Source of the DNA: Cycas panzhihuaensis
Taxonomy: Eukaryota; Cycadophyta
Assembly (NCBI GenBank): GCA_023213395.1
Contig: CM041465.1
Coordinates: forward strand, 245,465,741 to 245,529,740
DNA: 64,000 bases
Direction of reading: 5' to 3'
Made by a program: the position numbers and the translations under genes. Every line of letters begins with the position of its first letter. Positions within the stretch are counted from its first letter, which is position 1. Shown one piece after another: positions 43,364-54,505 of the stretch. The notes beneath the pieces are model-generated. The model had not been told where the DNA came from. It searched no databases and saw nothing but the letters and a program-made list of their open reading frames with translations.

Positions 43364-44803
43364 GCAACCATTGGAGACATAGCGTCTATATCTGACAAGG
43401 CAATTGTCAAAGATTTCTTTATCTCTGCCATGCAAAAGCTTCTCAAAGTAACTCAAGAGGCAGCTAATTCTGTTCAAGAAAGCAAAGCAACTTCTATGCC
43501 AATTGATGGTTCAAATGTTGGAGAGACATCCACATCAACAAGGTAAGCTTTGATTTTCTTGATATTTTGCCTTGTGACATTTAAGATTTCCAGTGGCAAA
43601 AGCTTGTATGTAAAAGTAGGAGTTCTCAGTCTTCCTGGGTATGTGGAATTGATATTCTGACCTATGCAGATAGCCTCTACCAGATACATGCTTCTGTTAA
43701 TGCCTTTCTTTAAAATTTTATCAAGGATAGGGAGTGCTAGGTTTCATTGGAATGTATGCAGCATGTATATCACAGGCAGCATAGCAAATTCTAATCCTGA
43801 CAGCAAATGCAGGGCCCAGCTTTTTGATCTGGCAGCATCCCTTCTGCAAGGTCTAGATGTTGAAGCAGTTAATATGCTATTCATTGCTACAAAACCAGCC
43901 TTGCAGGTTGTGGATTTGTGATTACTTCCTTGAATTTTCTCTCCTTTGCTATTTCTTGTAAAAGGAAGGGAAAGTGCTAAATTTTGAATCATTACTGATT
44001 AATTGTAGGATGATGAGGGCTTGGTTCAGAAAAAGGCATATAAGGTTCTTGCAAGCATTTTCAAGGTATGGTCTGGTGATCATGCAGTGTTGGCTGACGT
44101 TAAATCCATTTCTGTTATATGTTGTGCTGAAACATTTCAGTTTCACCCATTTGTCAGAAGTTCATCTATGATGTTTGTGATTGTAGAATCTTAATGGTAA
44201 CTCTTCCAAGCACACTAGTGATTATCTTCCTTGTATACTGGACAGGAACATACAAGCTTTCTTGCTAGTAAACTAGATGAGATATTTGAACTTATGGTCA
44301 CAACGATGCCATTCTGCCATTTTTCTGCCAAGCGACATCGTCTTGACTGCTTGCACTATTTAATAATTCACATCTCAAAGGTCAGTCTGTTGATGAAGCT
44401 TATTATTTTAGTTGTGGATCTTCGTTGTTTGAAATTAAAGTTGCATTGTTTAAGAATCAGCGCGGTCATCTATGGGAGAGTTAAGATGCTAAAAAATGAT
44501 AGATTATTTAAAAGCTTTAGGTTGTCCTTGTGATGGATGACATTTGTTTGCTATTATTTATTTTATTTTGCTGCTCATGGATTCCTGCATTTTTTAATGA
44601 TTGTCTTCTTTGGCAAGACCTGTAATTGATGAGCCCTTTTTGGGTAATGCTAGATTCAGTCTTAAATTGAGTAGAATAGAGTTCTATAATTGGTGTGAGC
44701 TGTCTAAAAGTGTAGTTTGTGAACTTGGATGTAGGCCGGAGAAGAGAGGAAAAATGGAGGCATTGCTTGCTTTCTTACTGAAATAATACTTGCTGTAAAG
44801 GAA
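43364..44803 (+). CDS. RRP12: RRP12-like protein, five internal exons
   Basis: Five exons with GT/AG sites keep one open frame across all junctions: 43364-43542, 43813-43906, 44009-44065, 44246-44380 and 44735-44803 (534 bp, 178 codons). Donors read gtaagc, gttgtg, gtatgg, gtcagt, gtaagt; acceptors end ttgtag, atgcag, ttgtag, gacag, gtag. The product includes AQLFDLAASLLQGLDVEAVN, MLFIATKPALQ|DDEGLVQKK, AYKVLASIFK, MPFCHFSAKRHRLDCLHYLI and FLTEIILAVKE. These match my recollection of the C-terminal helical-repeat part of plant RRP12-like (NUC173-family) proteins, nuclear/nucleolar factors for pre-ribosome maturation and export. Plant orthologues continue with V-N-K-K-T-R-N-R-A, so further exons are expected but are not seen before 64000. 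Either the next intron exceeds 19 kb or this is a truncated copy. No stop or frameshift is present. Confidence 0.85.
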
Positions 44804-45212
44804 GTAAGTAACCATATATTTGGTGATTTTAATTTGTTATTGTGAAGGTTTAGGCATATATGTTTCTTTTTTATGAAAATAGAGCGTTTGTCTCTCAAGA
44901 GTATAATTTTATTAGGAGGGCTTGTCCCAAGCTGAAAGGCAGTGCAAACATGTGAGCAATCAATAATTAGAGACAAGCATTAATGAATATTTTTTGGGTT
45001 GGGGGGTGTAAAGAAAAAAGGAAACAAGAAGGTAAAACAAGAAACAAAATGGTATGGTAGGACTTCATGATGTAAGTGGTTGTGTGCTAAACAATAGTGA
45101 AGAGGAAGTGTATTAGTGACTTGTAATACAACAAGTCCAGATGGGTCCCATTTGTAAATGATTAGTATGTCTGATTATCCTTTACAGTCACTATAAAGTC
45201 CCCCAAAACCTA
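44804..45212 (+). other. intron sequence after RRP12-like exon 5
   Basis: Starts with the strong donor GTAAGTAA. No exon or TE domain recognised up to the LINE relic. Confidence 0.6.
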
Positions 45213-46720
45213 TCAGAGAAGAGCATCATGGGATGACATGTTTGCCATGGGTCTGTACCGTGTAATCTGCAGTGGTATCTTGGAACTGCCTCCCCTTGTA
45301 GTGGTAACTGGCAGCATCCTAGGGCGTGGAAGTGGATGAGATACCTTGTCTGTCATCCAAGGCCAAGTCTCTCCAAATAGACGTGAAGAATCTTGTGATG
45401 GGATCACATTTAGGGGTTCCCTGGAGAGGTATCTCTTATCCCTGTGGTGCATTGTTCTATTATTATTATTTTTTGGTGTGGGGGGTGGGGGGGGGGTGTG
45501 GGCTGGTGGTGGGGGAGGGGTGGGGGTTGGTCCTCCAACGCTGGTGTGGTCTGCTGGGTACATGAGCATCCCCCATAAATGCTTGGGAAGATGGGCAAGG
45601 TCTTGTTGATCTTTGAGATATCTGGACCCATGGGGCATTTTTCCTAAATAGAGGGTGTTCAGACTGAAAGAATGAAGTAATAAGTTGAGGATCGCCAGTC
45701 CTTTGAGAGCCTCCACACACAAGATGTCATTGATGGGTGGAGAGTTCCCTGACAAATAGAGCCAGACATATCTAATATTTGTATCTAAAGGAAGTACTCT
45801 GGGATTCACTTGCCCAACAGAAAAGACATCAAAACTGGCCCCTGATGTCATAAAATATTGGACACTAGAATATGAAATGCTCCTTCATCTCAGGCTCTTT
45901 GGAGCATAATCTACAGATGTGGTGCTCGCTAGGAATATGGTGATGTGTCTCGACTCTCAAACTGATGGGAGCATACTCTGACTTGTCCCAAAGCGAACCC
46001 CTCTCCACATGAGCAGTGTCGTCAAAGATAGCTAGCGTGGATTATGATCCCATATGAAATATGTAAGAAATGTCTAGAATAGAGGGCATTTTTAGGGCTG
46101 ATGGCCTTGGGTGGCACTATCCATGTGGCTTGCATGTATGCTTTATAAATATCTTTCCCGATGCACTCATTAATCTGTCTGTGTTAGCTGGAGATTAAGA
46201 GCCTCTAAGGAGAACTTGTATTGATGCAGTCTATCTATGGTGATTCCTACAGTCTGAAGCAAAGAGGAGACTTACAATATTAGCACTGTTTGCATGAAAA
46301 GCAAGACACGTGGTCTAATCTCTGAGATGAACAAAGAGCTAGATAAGGGTATTTGGCTATCTCAGAGGCAGTATCAGCCATATGTAAAACCTTGGATAGG
46401 TATGACATTGATCTGAATGTAGTATCAAACTTAGCTTGAATAATGCACTGTGGGACTATATGCTTACAGTTTGTAATATGTTGAAGCATAATGGTTTGTA
46501 CTCTCTCAACCAATGCCCAATTTGTTTGGTAAAGATTCAATCCCTAAATATTTGTGCCATAAAGAGCTGTTGGCTTCACAAGAGCATCAAAAAGTTGCAT
46601 CTTGGAGGCAATATCCTGTGAGATAACGTGGAAGCATTGCTTTTCTAAGGTTGTAAGTAATGCCTATACGAGAAAACTGCTTTCCCAAGAATACACAAGA
46701 GTGTTCATATTTGAAGGCAC
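45213..46720 (-). mobile_element. LINE (non-LTR retrotransposon) ORF2 C-terminal relic
   Basis: The minus strand from 46720 leftwards gives a LINE connection region: an F-L-G-K-Q-F-S-R block, then LFDALVKPTALYGTN, NLYQTNWALVERVQTIMLQH and PQCIIQAKFDTTFRSM (46280-46600). The zinc-binding C-terminus follows: EYAPISLRVETHHHIPSEHH, ICRLCSKEPEMKEHFIF, C-P-I-F-Y-D-I-R-G (about 45857-46000). This order is typical of plant LINE ORF2 ends, where the CCHC module aids RNA binding. Stops and frameshifts are many. 45213-45857 is a proline-rich tail of uncertain status. It lies in the RRP12-like intron, and the element at 46721 lies at its upstream edge. Confidence 0.75.
45475..45532 (+). repeat. G-rich tract with quadruplex potential
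   Basis: Almost pure G/T with at least five runs of four or more G on the plus strand, inside the intron and the LINE tail. Confidence 0.8.
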
Positions 46721-47338
46721 TGTGTGCGGCCAAAATACTCAGTTATTTTGAGCAATTGGCAGTTAAGAAGTTATTTTGGCTGAAGACAGGTGCAATAGCA
46801 CTGACTGCAGGTGCAACCAGGTGCAACAACAGATGCAACCAGGTCCAACAACGCTTACTGTAGGTGCGACCAAGTGCAACCAGTACAGACTGCAGGTGCG
46901 ACCAGGTGCAACCAGTACTGACTGCAGGTGCAACCAGTGCTGACAGAAGCACAGTTGGGTGCAACTCAGAGGTGCAACCCGGGCAGGAGTAATGTGATTA
47001 GGGCAGCAACTTAAAAACTTGGGCTGCATTAGTTAGGACCCAGAACAAGAAAAACTGTAAAGCAATTATTTAAATATGTAACTGTATAAAAGAATATAAA
47101 GGACAGAACGGGGATATCTCGGAAATCATAGGAGAGAAATCTTATCCGTGCCATTGTACATTCTTGTGGGCTGTCTTAATTTCTGTTGTGATTGCTCAAG
47201 CCTGCGTCTGGTTGTGAGAGGACTAGAAGCAGTGCCCTTTTTTGTCTAATGAAGTTGGTTAATTGTGTTCAAAACCTGCGTCTTTCTTGCATGATTCTGT
47301 TATGAGTATGTGAGTCTGTAGTAAGATAGGCGCACACA
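46721..47338 (+). repeat. 5' LTR of the Tat-type element
   Basis: 618 bp, paired with 56234-56851. A tataaaagaatataaagg promoter-like block lies near 47084-47101. The U3 half (about 46790-46975) is a loose array of gcaggtgcaaccag units. Confidence 0.93.
46788..46978 (+). repeat. U3 tandem array of GGTGCAAC units (5' LTR)
   Basis: About ten imperfect copies of ggtgcaac(c) or ggtgcgacc, often as ctgactgcaggtgcaaccag. The same array, diverged, occupies 56303-56485 of the 3' LTR. Confidence 0.85.
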
Positions 47339-47340
47339 TT

Positions 47341-47356
47341 TGGTTCCGTTGCCGGA
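47341..47356 (+). promoter_or_regulatory. primer-binding site, tRNA-Asp type
   Basis: TGGTTCCGTTGCCGG starts two bases after the LTR. Apart from two mismatches it fits the complement of the tRNA-Asp 3' end (TGGCGCCGTTGCCGG), the primer commonly used by Athila-type elements. Confidence 0.75.
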
Positions 47357-47418
47357 TATCCCAAATGAAAAAAAAAAGAGATGAGGGTTTTGTGAAGAAC
47401 GAGTGAGGAAAGCTGTCC

Positions 47419-49080
47419 ATGCCACCTAGGGCCAATTCGGTGAGAAAAGTTGAGACCAGACAGGAAGGAATCCAGCACTGGGAGGTGGAGAAAAGCTAGG
47501 AAGGCACTCGCAGACCCAAGGAGCTGGTTGAAAAGAAGTCGGTGAAGAAAAGAGTTTTGAAGGGGACAGAAGAGGAAGTCGGTGAAGAAAAGAGAATCAA
47601 GGAGAGGAAAGAATAAAAGAGGCCCAGGAGGACAGGCGGCAGCCAGAGACAGAAAATTCAAAGCAAACAGAAGATAAGGATGAGCAAATTCTTGAAGCAG
47701 ATCAGGGTACCCTAGAAGAGGGAAAAACAATTAGTCTAGAAGTATACAATACAACCACAGTAGGGTGGGACTGCTACATTGTGGAAGTTAAAGACTCCCA
47801 TGCCCATGTATTAAATCCTTTGTTCAATAGAATGACTGAAATGTTTTTAGGCTCAACATTCTTGGAAGAAAGTCCAGAAAGTGCAGCCTTAAATCAAGGT
47901 AGGAGTGAAGGAGGAGGAGCAAGCACAACAAGGAATACAAACAAGACTGGGCAAGGCGGATCAAATTCTTCAGGCCCAACAAACATGATGCAAAGACAAT
48001 CAACTGGGGGAGGAAATCAGACAACCTCTCCATACGTAATAGTCTAGAATGATGCAATGTTTGGGCATCTTCAGTTTGATGGCTCAAGAGATCCTTGAGA
48101 TCATTTGGCCTTATTTTCCGACATGCTGAAAATCAAGAAAATCGAAGACCCAGAAGAGATCAAGGCAAGATTCTTCTCCACATTGCGAGGAGTAGCAATA
48201 GCTTGGTACCAATATGTGGCGAAGACAAACCCTACTTGGGAAACGATGTAGACACAGTTCTTGGACAGATTCCAGCGATTAAGGGATCCAATGTCCATAT
48301 TTTAGGCTTTGGAAGAAATCTAGCAAGTGCCAGGTGAGTTGGTAAACGATTTTGATGGCAGACTCAGAATTATTCTGAACAAAATGGATCCTGTCATACC
48401 TTTGAATCCAATGCTGTCCTTAAAGCCTCATTTAAAGGAAAAAATCATTTTTCATCCATTAAATAGTTATGAACAAGTAAAGGAATTTGCGCTGCAATTT
48501 AAGAATCAAATGAGAACAGGATACTTACAAACCGGAACCCAGAATGAGGGGCAAATAGACCTACCCCAATGGACAATAAATTCAGAAGTTGAAACTTTGA
48601 GAAGAGAAGTAGAATTATTGAAACAACAATCCTCGTTGGTACTTGCTGGAGTAAATCAGCAGAATGAAGAAATTGAGAAATTGAGGGCAGGGATAGCTAC
48701 ATTGAAAGTGGGGAAATCTCGAGAAAATATTTGGTGCCCCCCTCCTTGTGGACAGCCAGGACACTTTAAGAATGAGCATCAACAGATGGAAAGACGTTGG
48801 TGTGACATCTGCAAAAGAGGGAACCACTACACATGGGAATGCTATTATAAAAATCCAATAAGAGAATCTTTTTATCAAAGAAAAGAAAATTCTTCCTTTA
48901 AGCAGTATAAAGGAAAAACAAAACCAATCTATTGCCACTTATGTTCTAGATGGGGACATTTTCGGACAGACTGCCCACTGCAAAAATGAGGAGGAGATTA
49001 TATCTGCGAGGAATGCGGCCCAGCAGATCATGAATGGGCAAACTGCCCAAAGAATCCCTATCTGAAAATATAGACTTCTA
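47419..49080 (+). pseudogene. gypsy gag with several zinc knuckles
   Basis: A plausible start at 47419 reads MPPRANSVRKVETRQEG. A charged N-terminal region follows, then the capsid-like core HLQFDGSRDP, HLALFSDMLKIKKIEDPEEI, GVAIAWYQYVAKTNPTWETM and TQFLDRFQ (48057-48290). 48327-48989 is open for 220 codons with a leucine-zipper-like VETLRREVELLKQQSSLVLA. Three zinc knuckles with CX2CX4HX4C spacing follow: CDICKRGNHYTWEC, CHLCSRWGHFRTDC and CEECGPADHEWANC (up to about 49050). A damaged earlier one (C-x-x-x-C-G-Q-P-G-H) precedes them. At least four stops and one frameshift. Gag would form the particle and bind RNA. Confidence 0.85.
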
Positions 49081-50520
49081 ACCTGGTAACAAAGGTTCCA
49101 AACAAGGAATAACCAGTTTACATTCAAACAAGAAGTGGAAAAATCACTGTTGCACCAACTATAGAAAATTGTCCTGATCCAGCAGTAGAAAAAAGAAAAT
49201 TACGAGAAGCTGTTGAAGCCATACAAGAGGCAACAAAGACAGTGCAGTAAAACGAAATAGAGCAAGCAAATAGGTTTAAAGGCCAAGTCTACCAGAGGCG
49301 ACCGATGATGCGTGAAGAACAACTGGGAAAAAATTCTTGGCAAAAATTGCAAGATATGAAGGAATTGTTGATGGAGTCAGGAATTTTTATTCCTGTGACT
49401 ACAATTTTTAGATGGTGGGAAGCCGGCTATTTCTAGCAGGCAATTTTGGATCAGATTGAGAAGCCTATATTGCGAGCCTTGAAGATAGATTCAACTGATC
49501 CAAGGGTCCCTGTTGCTCTTTTTGGTGCAATGATTTGTAAAACTATTGTAGATGGTGGATTGGGAGTAAATGTGCTTTCAGAAACCACATGGATTTCATT
49601 GTGATGGCCGGAAATGGTTTCCCTAGATTATGCAATTAGATTGGCCAATCAATTGCAAGTTCGACCAATGGGATCTCTGTTGAATATCCCAGTTACAGTG
49701 GCAGGAATCACAGTGTGTTTAATTTTACAGTTGTGAGGATGCAAAATCATAACAAAACATATCCTGCACTTTTGGGAGGACCGTGGCTACTTGTAACAGA
49801 AGCATAGCAAGATTGGGGAAAACTGACTGTTACTCTGCACTCTACAGGAAAGAAAGTAGTATTACCTCTTTGTTCGGATGGACCCCAGATAGAAAACGTG
49901 GAAGATATAGATACGACATCGACAACTCGCTTCCATGACCACAATCGGCCCTTGTTCGGAAACGACGTTCCAGGTCTTAAAAACTCCTCCTCAGCTTCCA
50001 AGTGAGACCTCATTAGCCTATCTCTTGGACTGGCTGTAGTCAGCATGGGAAGAAGCAGAAGGTAAATTTTCAAATTGCTATTTGATGGAATTATGCCTGG
50101 ACAAGCAACAACAAGAGCAAAAAAAAAGATGGTAATCTTGTAACTTGGGAGAAAGGGAGTTATTTAAAAAATTTTTCTTGCAATAAAATTCAAATTGATT
50201 GCTTGTATTCTCTGTCTAAAAGTTTGCCAATAGGAAATTGTTTGGCTGAAATTCGTAGGCAGACAAAGATTCCTTCTTTTGTTGAGAAAAAGAATTGTTA
50301 TAATATGAATCTAGAAGAAGCAAGAAAATTTTCACAAACATATTCTATTATAGAATATGGACAAAGGGAGATTTGTCAGGTACCGGCCTATGGGCTAAAT
50401 TCAAATGGAAAAACCATTCAAAAAAGGCAGCTCCCACTGAAATCAATCAATATTGGGACAAAGGAAGATCCGAAATGGATACAAGTAGGAGATTATTGGA
50501 GCCCAGAGTGATAAAGAAAG
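49081..50520 (+). pseudogene. gypsy protease and linker
   Basis: A region with YIQTRSGKI and KLREAVEAIQEATKTVQ leads to the retropepsin-like core ALFGAMICKTIVDGGLGVNV (about 49508-49567). D-G-G-x-x-x-N in place of D-S/T-G is usual for Athila/Tat proteases, so the active Asp is kept. The frame is lost around 49735. The linker 50203-50511 is open and ends SINIGTKEDPKWIQVGDYW, the block that precedes RT in Tat-type elements. Confidence 0.75.
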
Positions 50521-51580
50521 CGACATCACTTTTTCGTGAATACAAGGATGTGTTCGCATGGTCCTATAAGGACCTAAAGGGAATCCCTCCAGAAGTGGGT
50601 GAATCCCTCCAGAAGTGGGTGAACATAAGATTGACTTGAAAGAAAATGCGAAACCATTAAGGCAAAGACCTTACAGGATGAACCCGCGATACAAAGAACA
50701 AGTCAAAGTTGAGCTGGATAAATTGTTAGAAGCCGGGTATATTTTTGAAGTAGAAAACAGTGAATGGGTAAGCCCAGTGGTGGTAGTACCCAAAAGAATG
50801 AAAAACTTCGTGTATGTGTTGATTATAGGGCTTTAAATAAAGCCACAAAGAAGGATCCATTTCCAATACCCTTCACAGAAGATATTTTGGAAAAAGTAGC
50901 AGGGCATGAGATATTCTCATTCACAGATGGGTTCAACGGATACGATCAGGTCTGGATAGCACCTGAAGACTAGTTGAAGACAACATTTGTCACAGAATGG
51001 GGCACTTATGCCTATAGGGTTATGCCATTTGGGCTAACAAATGTTCTGGCAAACTTATGCCTACAGGGTTATGCCATTTGGGCTAACAAATGTTTCGGCA
51101 ACTTTCCAAAGAATAATCTTGAATATCTTTTGGAAGTTGATAGGTAAAGCAATTGAAGTATTTCTAGATGATTGTACTTTGTATAGCCTTTTATAGGATC
51201 ATCTCCTCCAGTTCAGGTTAATGTTGGAACTGTGTAGGGAAAATAAATTGTGCTTAAATCCTGACAAATGTACCTTTATGGTACAATTTGGATCCTTGTT
51301 GGGACACATTGTCTCAAAGGAAGGATTAATGACTGATCCGACGAAAGTGGAAGTGATCTTGAAGTTTCCTGTTTCTCAAAACCCAAAAAATCTTAAAGGA
51401 TTTTTGGGAATGACTGGATGTTATTGGAAGTTTATAAGAGGATATGCGCAAATTGCTTATCCTTTGGAGTCCTTATTGAAAAAAGCAAATAAATGGGAAT
51501 GGACAATGCGGCAACAACTATCTTTTGATGCTTTGAAGAAAAAGATAGTAGAAGCCCCTGTGCTTAAATTTCCAGACTAG
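50521..51580 (+). pseudogene. gypsy reverse transcriptase of the Tat-type element
   Basis: YKDVFAWSYKDLKGIPPEV precedes a 20-bp tandem duplication (50581-50620) that shifts the frame. LRQRPYRMNPRYKEQVKVEL, LLEAGYIFEVENSEWVSPVV and, after a deletion-type shift, KLRVCVDYRALNKATKKDPF and FSFTDGFNGYDQVWIAPED follow. A 49-bp tandem duplication (51004-51101) covers the VMPFGLTN block. The active site reads VFLDDCTLYSL (about 51155-51190), with both Asp kept. 51221-51580 is open: CTFMVQFGSLLGHIVSKEGL and LKGFLGMTGCYWKFIRGYAQ. Confidence 0.88.
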
Positions 51581-51990
51581 AACAAACCATTCCATGTGCA
51601 TGTGGATGCCTCATTGCACACCATTGGATGCGTATTGGCTCAACCGGCTGACGAGAAAACAGATCTTCCCATTGCCTTCACAAGTTGGAAATTAACACCT
51701 GCTGAGCGTAACTATACAGTTACAGAGCGAGAGGGGTTAGGAATGGTGTATGTGTTGCAAAAATTTTGACACTACCTGCTAGCCAATCCATTTGTACTTT
51801 TTGTTGATCACCAAGCTTTGCAGTATTTGATTAATAAACCAATTTTGCAAGGGAGGATTAGCCGTTGGCTAATGCTTTTCCAGGAGTTCATATTTAAAAT
51901 TATAGTGAAGAAAGGTGATAAGCATGTGATACCTGATCAATTATCCAGAATAAAAGAAGGAGAACTAGGTGACAGGGTATTCGATGATTT
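51581..51990 (+). pseudogene. gypsy RNase H of the Tat-type element
   Basis: HVHVDASLHTIGCVLAQPAD, AFTSWKLTPAERNYTVTERE, GLGMVYVLQKF, LFVDHQALQYLINKPILQGR and HVIPDQLSRIKEGE contain the catalytic D, E and D positions. Only one TAG before the domain (FPD then stop) and one TGA after LQKF interrupt it. It degrades RNA in RNA/DNA hybrids. Confidence 0.87.
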
Positions 51991-52104
51991 CCTAGATCAT
52001 AAGTTATTTTCCATTGAAGTTGTTCCATCATGGTATGAAGGAATTGCAGAATATTTATCCACAGGGCAAACGCCTGAAATTTGGAAAGGCAGAAAGGAAG
52101 AGTT

Positions 52105-53250
52105 TCATCAAGAAAGCTTTCCCTTTCTAATTAATAGGTGGTATGCTATACAAACTATGGCTAGATGAAGTTCTGCGAAGGTGCATACTTCAACATGAAG
52201 TACAACCAATATTGAGGGAAGCACATGAAGGAATAGCTTCATCTCATCACAGAGGAGAAGCCACAGGACGGAAGATATTGACAATTGGACTATGGTGGCC
52301 GACATTGTTCGAGGATGCCAAGAAATGGGTAAAATCCTGCGACATCTGTCAACGAACTAGTAAGCCTTCTAAACAAAATTATCTGCCCCTTCATCCTATC
52401 CTGGCCCAAGCTCCATTTGAAAAATGGGGATTGGATTTTGTGGGACCAATTAGCCCCCCAACGAGAAGGACGAATGCACATATTGGTAGCTACAGATTTT
52501 CTGACCAAATGGAGAGAAGCCAAACCTATGAAGAAGTGTGATGCAAGAAGCACAACTCGCTTTTTGTACGAAGTCATTATAGTGAGATTTGGTTGTCCTT
52601 TGGAAATTGTATCAGATCAAGGAGGGAGCTTTTTGAGTCAAACAATAAAATACTTGACCTCAGAATTCTTGATACAACATGGCAAATTCTCGCCATATTA
52701 TCCCAGGGCAAATGGCCAAGTAGAAAGTACAAATAAAATTCTAAAGATAGCTCTGATGAAAATTTGTAATGCACAAAGAACAGATTGGGCAAAAAAATTG
52801 CATTCGGTTCTATGGGTAGATAGAACAATGAGAAAAAGATCACATAAGCATACCCCATTTCAACTTGCTTATGGATTAGAAGCTGTGGTTCCTTTAGAAT
52901 TCCAAGCAAAAAGTCTGAGGGTGTCTCAACATCTCAGATCATAACCTGAAATTGTTTATGATTAGAGGCTAATACAACTGATGAAATTGGACGAGACTCG
53001 AGCACGAGTTTTATGGGAGCTGTAGATCGAAAAGAAAAGGTGGAAAGTGTGGTATGATCGCCACCTCAAAAAACCTGAGTACAAGGTAAATGATCTGGTA
53101 TTATTATATGACAGTAAGTTCAAAGTTAAGCCCGAAAAATGAAAATAAGGTGGTTAGGACCTTACAGAATTAATAACATTTATGAAAATGGAGCTGTTAG
53201 ATTACAACAACTGGACAACCAACCATTGAGCAAAATGGCAGTAAAATAAA
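52105..53250 (+). pseudogene. gypsy integrase of the Tat-type element
   Basis: 52143-52541: HHCC finger HEGIASSHH...VKSCDICQRTSK, then KWGLDFVGPISPP. After a frameshift 52417-52944 is open for 175 codons: VATDFLTKWREAKPMKKCDA (first Asp), GCPLEIVSDQGGSFLSQTIK (second Asp), YYPRANGQVESTNKILKIAL (Glu) and TPFQLAYGLEAVVPLEF. The DD35E triad is complete. Y-G-x-E-A-V-x-P is the Tat-type hallmark. The tail (about 53095-53190) has LLYDSKFKVKP and RWLGPYRI in different frames. No chromodomain. Confidence 0.88.
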
Positions 53251-53395
53251 ATTGTATAGAACATATAAAAAAAAAAAAACACGAACACAATTAACCAAGG
53301 GGCAAGATCTCCTTAACAAAAGTGTTAAGGATGTGACAATTCCAAAGTCAAATAATTAACACAACTGACGATAACTATCGGTTGGTGCGACATGA

Positions 53396-54477
53396 TGAAA
53401 GGACATGGGTGTAAACGAAAGACAAGGTGACGACGACCAATAGCAATTACCAAATTGCACGGCAAAAGAACGTGGATGCAAACGAAGTGACATCGATATG
53501 CAAACCAAGATTCATCATTGAAGAGACAAGCGAATGTGGCATCACGACAGCACGTCATGGTACCACCTAAGAAAATCATGAAGAGTCACATTAATTAACT
53601 ACTTTGGAAAGGAGATACGACAGTGGTTAAATTAGCACAACATTTAAAAGAATGAGACGTTGTGCCAGAAGTATAATAAAGGTGGCAAGGATGGATTGTA
53701 GTAGCATTAATACACAATTACAGTCGAAGATCGCAGTAGTTACACTACGCAGTGTAGCCAAGGATTTGCGGGAGTACGCAGTGCAGCTAAGGACTTACGA
53801 GAGTACGTAGTTGCAGCCGAGGAATTACAATAGTATGCGATTCCGAGGAATTGCGAGTACGCAAATCGTGAGTCAAGAATCATGGAGTAATAACAAAAAT
53901 TGCAATAGAAGCAAGATGTAGCAATCTAGTTCTACTTTTATAGCAATTTTCCTCAAAAATACATATAATAATCACAAAAGATAATAACTAGATGCTATTC
54001 AATAAGAAAATGAGCAAGGAACAAAATTACAGAATCCACCAAAGTAAATAATAATCTTTAGTGTCAAATAATACCAAAATAGAACGAAATTACAACAAAT
54101 TACTAGTATTTCCTCAAGAAGTGAGCTTCCCTCTTTGAGGCGAGGAACCCTCCAAACTGTAGCCCCCAAATGGGCGAGCTAATTGTAGCCCTAAAACCGA
54201 AAATGCGCAACCAAAAGAACCTCTGGATGATGGTTTGGGATAGCGATCAAAATACTTCAATTAGAAGTCTGCCAGATTGGGTGATATTATTCTTAATACT
54301 GTTCAAATAGAAGTCGGCCAGAACTTCTCCAAAACTGGTAGGCTAATTTTAAATAGTCATAACTTTTGATACTGATGTCGGAATTGACTTTCGTCCGAAC
54401 CATTGGAATCCTCGTTCAAAGACCTTTGATTGGAATAGTCATAAGGTATAGTTTTGACCATATTTTGGAATGCTACA
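53396..54477 (-). repeat. solo gypsy LTR inserted between pol and the accessory ORF
   Basis: The minus strand starts TGTAGCATTCCAAAATATGG at 54477, like the G family LTRs, and contains the tccctctttgaggcgagg block (about 54131) also seen at 35702. A catga duplication at 53391-53395 and 54478-54482 with TG...CA ends supports 53396-54477. The left edge is less sure because catga also repeats nearby. 53735-53870 holds imperfect repeats of agtacgcagtgcagc. Confidence 0.6.
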
Positions 54478-54505
54478 CATGACATGACGTTTTGGATATG
54501 AAGTC

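Noticed and set aside
45213-45851. Minus-strand 212-codon ORF, proline-rich
   Set aside because: The proline run comes from the G-rich tract. The ORF starts in the LINE zinc-binding region in another frame, so it is a by-product of the LINE relic and low complexity.
46788-46978. CRISPR-like or satellite array
   Set aside because: Units are imperfect, vary in spacing and lie inside both LTRs of a retrotransposon, so they are U3 repeats.
47269-47730. Minus-strand 153-codon ORF
   Set aside because: Spans the LTR, PBS and gag start of the Tat-type element on the opposite strand; no motif.
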